This document shows, one piece after another, positions 6,542 through 8,534 of a stretch of DNA of 8,534 nucleotides. Under the pieces are notes generated by a model. That model saw only the letters and a program-made list of their open reading frames with translations, searched no databases and had not been told where the DNA came from. How positions within the stretch are numbered: the stretch's first letter is position 1; each line of letters starts with the position of its first letter. Origin of the DNA: Chloroflexi bacterium RBG_16_70_13 (GTDB lineage Bacteria > Chloroflexota > Limnocylindria > Limnocylindrales > CSP1-4). The stretch is taken from positions 1 to 8,534 of the forward strand of contig MGOD01000130.1 in the NCBI GenBank assembly GCA_001795245.1, in the 5' to 3' direction. The translations under genes were made by a program, and so were the position numbers.

Positions 6542-7483
6542 ATGTCCGTCGACAGCGCGTCTCAGCCGCTCATTCATGCGCGTGGGCTCACGAAGCGGTT
6601 CGGCACGTTCACGGCGGTCGATGCTGTCGACTTCGACGTCGCCAGGGGCGAGGCGTTCGGGTTCCTTGGTCCCAACGGCGCCGGCAAGACCTCGACGATG
6701 CGGATGATCGGCTGCACCTCGCCGATCAGCGACGGCGAGCTCGGCGTCCTTGGCCTGGACCCGCGTCACCACGGCCCCCAGATCCGGGCCCGCCTCGGTG
6801 TCGTGCCCCAGCACGACACGCTCGACAACGAGCTGACGGTTCGCGAGAACCTCCTGATCTACGGCCGCTACTTCGGGCTGACCCGCGAGGAGTGCGCCCG
6901 TCGGGCCGACGAGCTCCTCGACTTCGTCCAGCTCGCCGATCGCGCCGGCGACCTGGTCGAGCCCCTGTCGGGCGGGATGAAGCGACGACTCACGATCGCC
7001 CGGAGCCTCATCAACGAGCCCGATCTGATGCTCCTCGACGAGCCGACGACGGGCCTCGACCCGCAGGCCCGGCACCTCCTCTGGGACCGCCTCTACCGGC
7101 TCAAGCAGCGCGGCGTGACGCTCGTGCTGACGACCCACTACATGGACGAGGCCGAGCAGCTGTGCGACCGACTCGTCGTGATGGACAAGGCCCGGATCGT
7201 GGCCGAGGGCTCGCCCCAGCAGCTGATCGCCCGGTTCTCGACGAGGGAGGTCGCCGAGTTCCGCTTCGCACCCGGGATCCAGGAGACCCTCGACGGCCAG
7301 TTCGAGGGGCTCGCCGAGCGCGTCGAGCGGCTGCCGGATCGGGTCCTCCTCTACGCCGACGACGGCGAGGACGTGGTCCTCGCGGCGCGGGACCGCGGGC
7401 TCCACCCGGAGACCGTGCTCGTCCGGCGCTCGACGCTCGAGGACGTCTTCCTCCGGTTGACCGGCCGCTCGCTGATCGAGTAG
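6542..7483 (+). CDS. ABC transporter ATP-binding protein, NodI/DrrA-like
   Basis: The cytoplasmic ATPase that powers an ABC-2 type exporter. Length is 313 residues, in the NodI/DrrA range. Motifs in order: Walker A GPNGAGKT (43-50), Q-loop VVPQHD (Q90), signature LSGGMKRRL (142-150), Walker B LMLLDEP (162-168) with catalytic E167, D-loop TGLD, and H-loop TTHYMDEAE (H199). The stretch MIGCTSPISDGELGVLGLD and the DTLDNELTVRENLLIYGRYFG block after the Q-loop closely resemble NodI, which with NodJ exports lipo-chitin oligosaccharides in rhizobia. No nodulation gene is nearby, so the cargo is unknown; related pairs export drugs or glycolipids. The C-terminal 85 residues form the usual accessory domain ending in STLEDVFLRLTGR. 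The ATG at 6542 is chosen because alignable sequence begins just after it. The stop is 15 bp before the permease. Confidence 0.95.
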   Translation: MSVDSASQPLIHARGLTKRFGTFTAVDAVDFDVARGEAFGFLGPNGAGKTSTMRMIGCTSPISDGELGVLGLDPRHHGPQIRARLGVVPQHDTLDNELTVRENLLIYGRYFGLTREECARRADELLDFVQLADRAGDLVEPLSGGMKRRLTIARSLINEPDLMLLDEPTTGLDPQARHLLWDRLYRLKQRGVTLVLTTHYMDEAEQLCDRLVVMDKARIVAEGSPQQLIARFSTREVAEFRFAPGIQETLDGQFEGLAERVERLPDRVLLYADDGEDVVLAARDRGLHPETVLVRRSTLEDVFLRLTGRSLIE

Positions 7484-7498
7484 CGAGGTGCCCGGCCG

Positions 7499-8341
7499 AT
7501 GGCGACGCTGACCGACGCACGCGGGCGGACTACGGCGCCCGTGCCGGAGCTCGCCTCGAGCCTGGCCACGATGGCCCGGGTCATCGAGCACCGGGCGCTC
7601 CAATACCGGCGCACGTTCCGGGCCTCGCTCTTCAGCTCGTTCGGGATCCCGGTCCTGTTCCTGACCGCGATGGGCCTCGGCCTCGGCGGCTACGTGGACC
7701 AGAATCCCGACCCGTCGCTGGCGGGCCTGACCTACCTCCAGTTCCTCGCCCCGGGCGTGCTCGCGGCGACGGTCATGCAGGCCGGCTCGTTCGAGGCCGC
7801 CTACCCGATCCTCGGCGGGCTGCAGTGGAACAAGATCTTCCACGCCATGTTCGCGACGCCGATCCGGGCCCTCGACATCGTGCTGGGCAACCTCGCCTGG
7901 GTCGCGATCCGGTTGACGATGATCTCGGTCGCCTTCTCGATCGTCGTGGTCGCCTTCGGCGCGAGCCGCTCGCCGCTGCTCGTCGCGGCGATCCCCGCCG
8001 CGGTGCTGACCGGGCTGGCCTTCACCGCCCCGATCATGGCCTTCACGGCGACCCAGCGGACCCCCGACCGGTTTGCCGCGATGTTCCGGTTCGGGATCAC
8101 GCCGCTGTTCCTGTTCAGCGGCACGTTCTACCCGATCGAGAGCCTGCCCTCGCTCCTCCAGCCGATCGCCTGGATCTCGCCGCTGTGGCACGGCGTCGAC
8201 CTGTGCAGGCGCCTGATGCTCGGCACGATCGACCGGGATCCACTCCTGGGGCTCATCCACGTGGCGGTCCTCGCCGGGATCACCGTGCTCGGCGTCGTCG
8301 CCGCGTCACGGACGTTCGAAGCCCGGCTGATGAAGGGGTGA
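7499..8341 (+). CDS. ABC-2 type transporter permease, NodJ-like
   Basis: The membrane half of the exporter, 280 residues, close to NodJ length. After a short cytoplasmic N terminus with an amphipathic helix (about 20-42), about six hydrophobic segments are visible near residues 43-64, 78-98, 126-154, 157-180, 195-215 and 248-270. The ABC-2 signature lies after the fifth: LFLFSGTFYPIESLP (204-217), then WISPLWHGVDLCRRLMLG (225-242), as in NodJ and DrrB. QFLAPGVLAATVMQAGSFE (81-99) is the typical second-helix motif. GAGGTG at 7485-7490 lies 8 bases before the ATG and overlaps the region just after the ATPase stop, so the two are cotranscribed. It very likely pairs with the ATPase upstream and with the next permease. 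The stop codon overlaps another ATG (TGATG). Confidence 0.94.
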   Translation: MATLTDARGRTTAPVPELASSLATMARVIEHRALQYRRTFRASLFSSFGIPVLFLTAMGLGLGGYVDQNPDPSLAGLTYLQFLAPGVLAATVMQAGSFEAAYPILGGLQWNKIFHAMFATPIRALDIVLGNLAWVAIRLTMISVAFSIVVVAFGASRSPLLVAAIPAAVLTGLAFTAPIMAFTATQRTPDRFAAMFRFGITPLFLFSGTFYPIESLPSLLQPIAWISPLWHGVDLCRRLMLGTIDRDPLLGLIHVAVLAGITVLGVVAASRTFEARLMKG

Positions 8342-8364
8342 TGGGTGTCCCGGTGACCCGATGA
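8341..8364 (+). other. Seven-codon mini-ORF bridging the two permeases
   Basis: ATG at 8341 shares its A with the permease stop (TGATG), runs seven sense codons (MGVPVTR), and stops at a TGA that overlaps the next permease ATG (ATGA, 8361-8364). AAGGGG at 8333-8338 lies close ahead of its ATG, closer than ideal. It could carry terminating ribosomes to the next start, or be a chance arrangement. It is too short to judge by sequence alone. Confidence 0.2.
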
Positions 8365-8534
8365 CCGCCCTCCGGATCACGCCCCTGTTCGCCTTCGGCA
8401 GCCGCCGGGCGCTGCGGATGATCGAGCGCAACCTGCTCGTCTACAAGCACGGCTGGATGGTCTTGCTCTCGGGCTTCTTCGAGCCGCTCTTCTACCTCCT
8501 GTCGATCGGCTTCGGGCTCGGCCGGCTGGTCGGC
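8361..8534 (+). CDS. Second ABC-2 permease, NodJ-like, cut by window end
   Basis: The first 58 codons of a second permease, open to the last base. The N terminus has an amphipathic basic helix (RRALRMIERNLLVYKHGW, about 15-32), then a hydrophobic segment MVLLSGFFEPLFYLLSIGFG (33-52). The pattern of an interfacial helix followed by a GFFEPLFYL-type first membrane helix matches NodJ-like permeases and parallels the gene just upstream. Two adjacent permeases and one ATPase suggest a heterodimeric membrane channel. GGTG at 8352-8355 is a weak ribosome binding site, and the start lies 19 bp after the previous permease stop, so translation is probably coupled. Whether the rest of the gene is intact cannot be seen. 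Confidence 0.85.
   Translation, partial: MTALRITPLFAFGSRRALRMIERNLLVYKHGWMVLLSGFFEPLFYLLSIGFGLGRLVG

Noticed and set aside
6304..8364. A 686-codon plus-strand frame and a 588-codon minus-strand frame over the ABC genes
   Set aside because: Both overlap genes with complete ABC motifs and give Arg/Pro/Asp/Gly-rich products without domains.
1..8534. CRISPR array, riboswitch, attachment site or defence cassette
   Set aside because: No regularly spaced repeats, no tRNA and no defence-type protein were seen on either strand.

Overview
This is a strongly GC-rich bacterial chromosome segment. Start codons are mixed: TTG is likely for hrcA, GTG for dnaK and probably the phosphatase, and ATG for the rest. 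The hrcA-grpE-dnaK order under a CIRCE operator, with HrcA-type control and a NodI/DrrA-type exporter, fits a GC-rich Gram-positive or Chloroflexota-like lineage. Nothing in the window fixes the taxon, so that placement is a guess.

Layout. (1) About 15-1385: a compact insertion sequence with one DDE transposase on the minus strand, resembling the ISNCY/IS1202 group. Both ends carry two iterations of a roughly 25-bp repeat. (2) 1386-1507: a short regulatory interval with a sigma70-like promoter and a perfect CIRCE operator. (3) 1508-5209: the heat-shock operon hrcA-grpE-dnaK on the plus strand. (4) 5210-5531: a non-coding convergent gap with GC-rich hairpins, the best of which is a candidate dnaK terminator. 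No dnaJ follows dnaK. (5) 5532-6383 or 6536, minus strand: a protein tyrosine/phosphoinositide phosphatase-like enzyme with an HCxxGKDRTG loop. (6) 6542-8534, plus strand: an ABC-2 export operon with a NodI-like ATPase, one complete NodJ-like permease and the start of a second permease cut by the window end.

How they work together. HrcA represses its own operon by binding CIRCE. GrpE is the nucleotide exchange factor for DnaK, so repressor, exchange factor and chaperone are made together and induced when unfolded protein titrates the system that keeps HrcA active. The IS has landed just upstream of this promoter but leaves its -35, -10 and operator intact, so regulation should still work. The ABC genes probably form a separate transcript that diverges from the phosphatase gene; its first gene may be leaderless.

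I see no convincing undescribed system. The points most worth a second look are the doubled IS ends beside the hrcA promoter, the misleading ATG inside CIRCE, the missing dnaJ, and the tightly overlapping start/stop arrangement between the two permeases.
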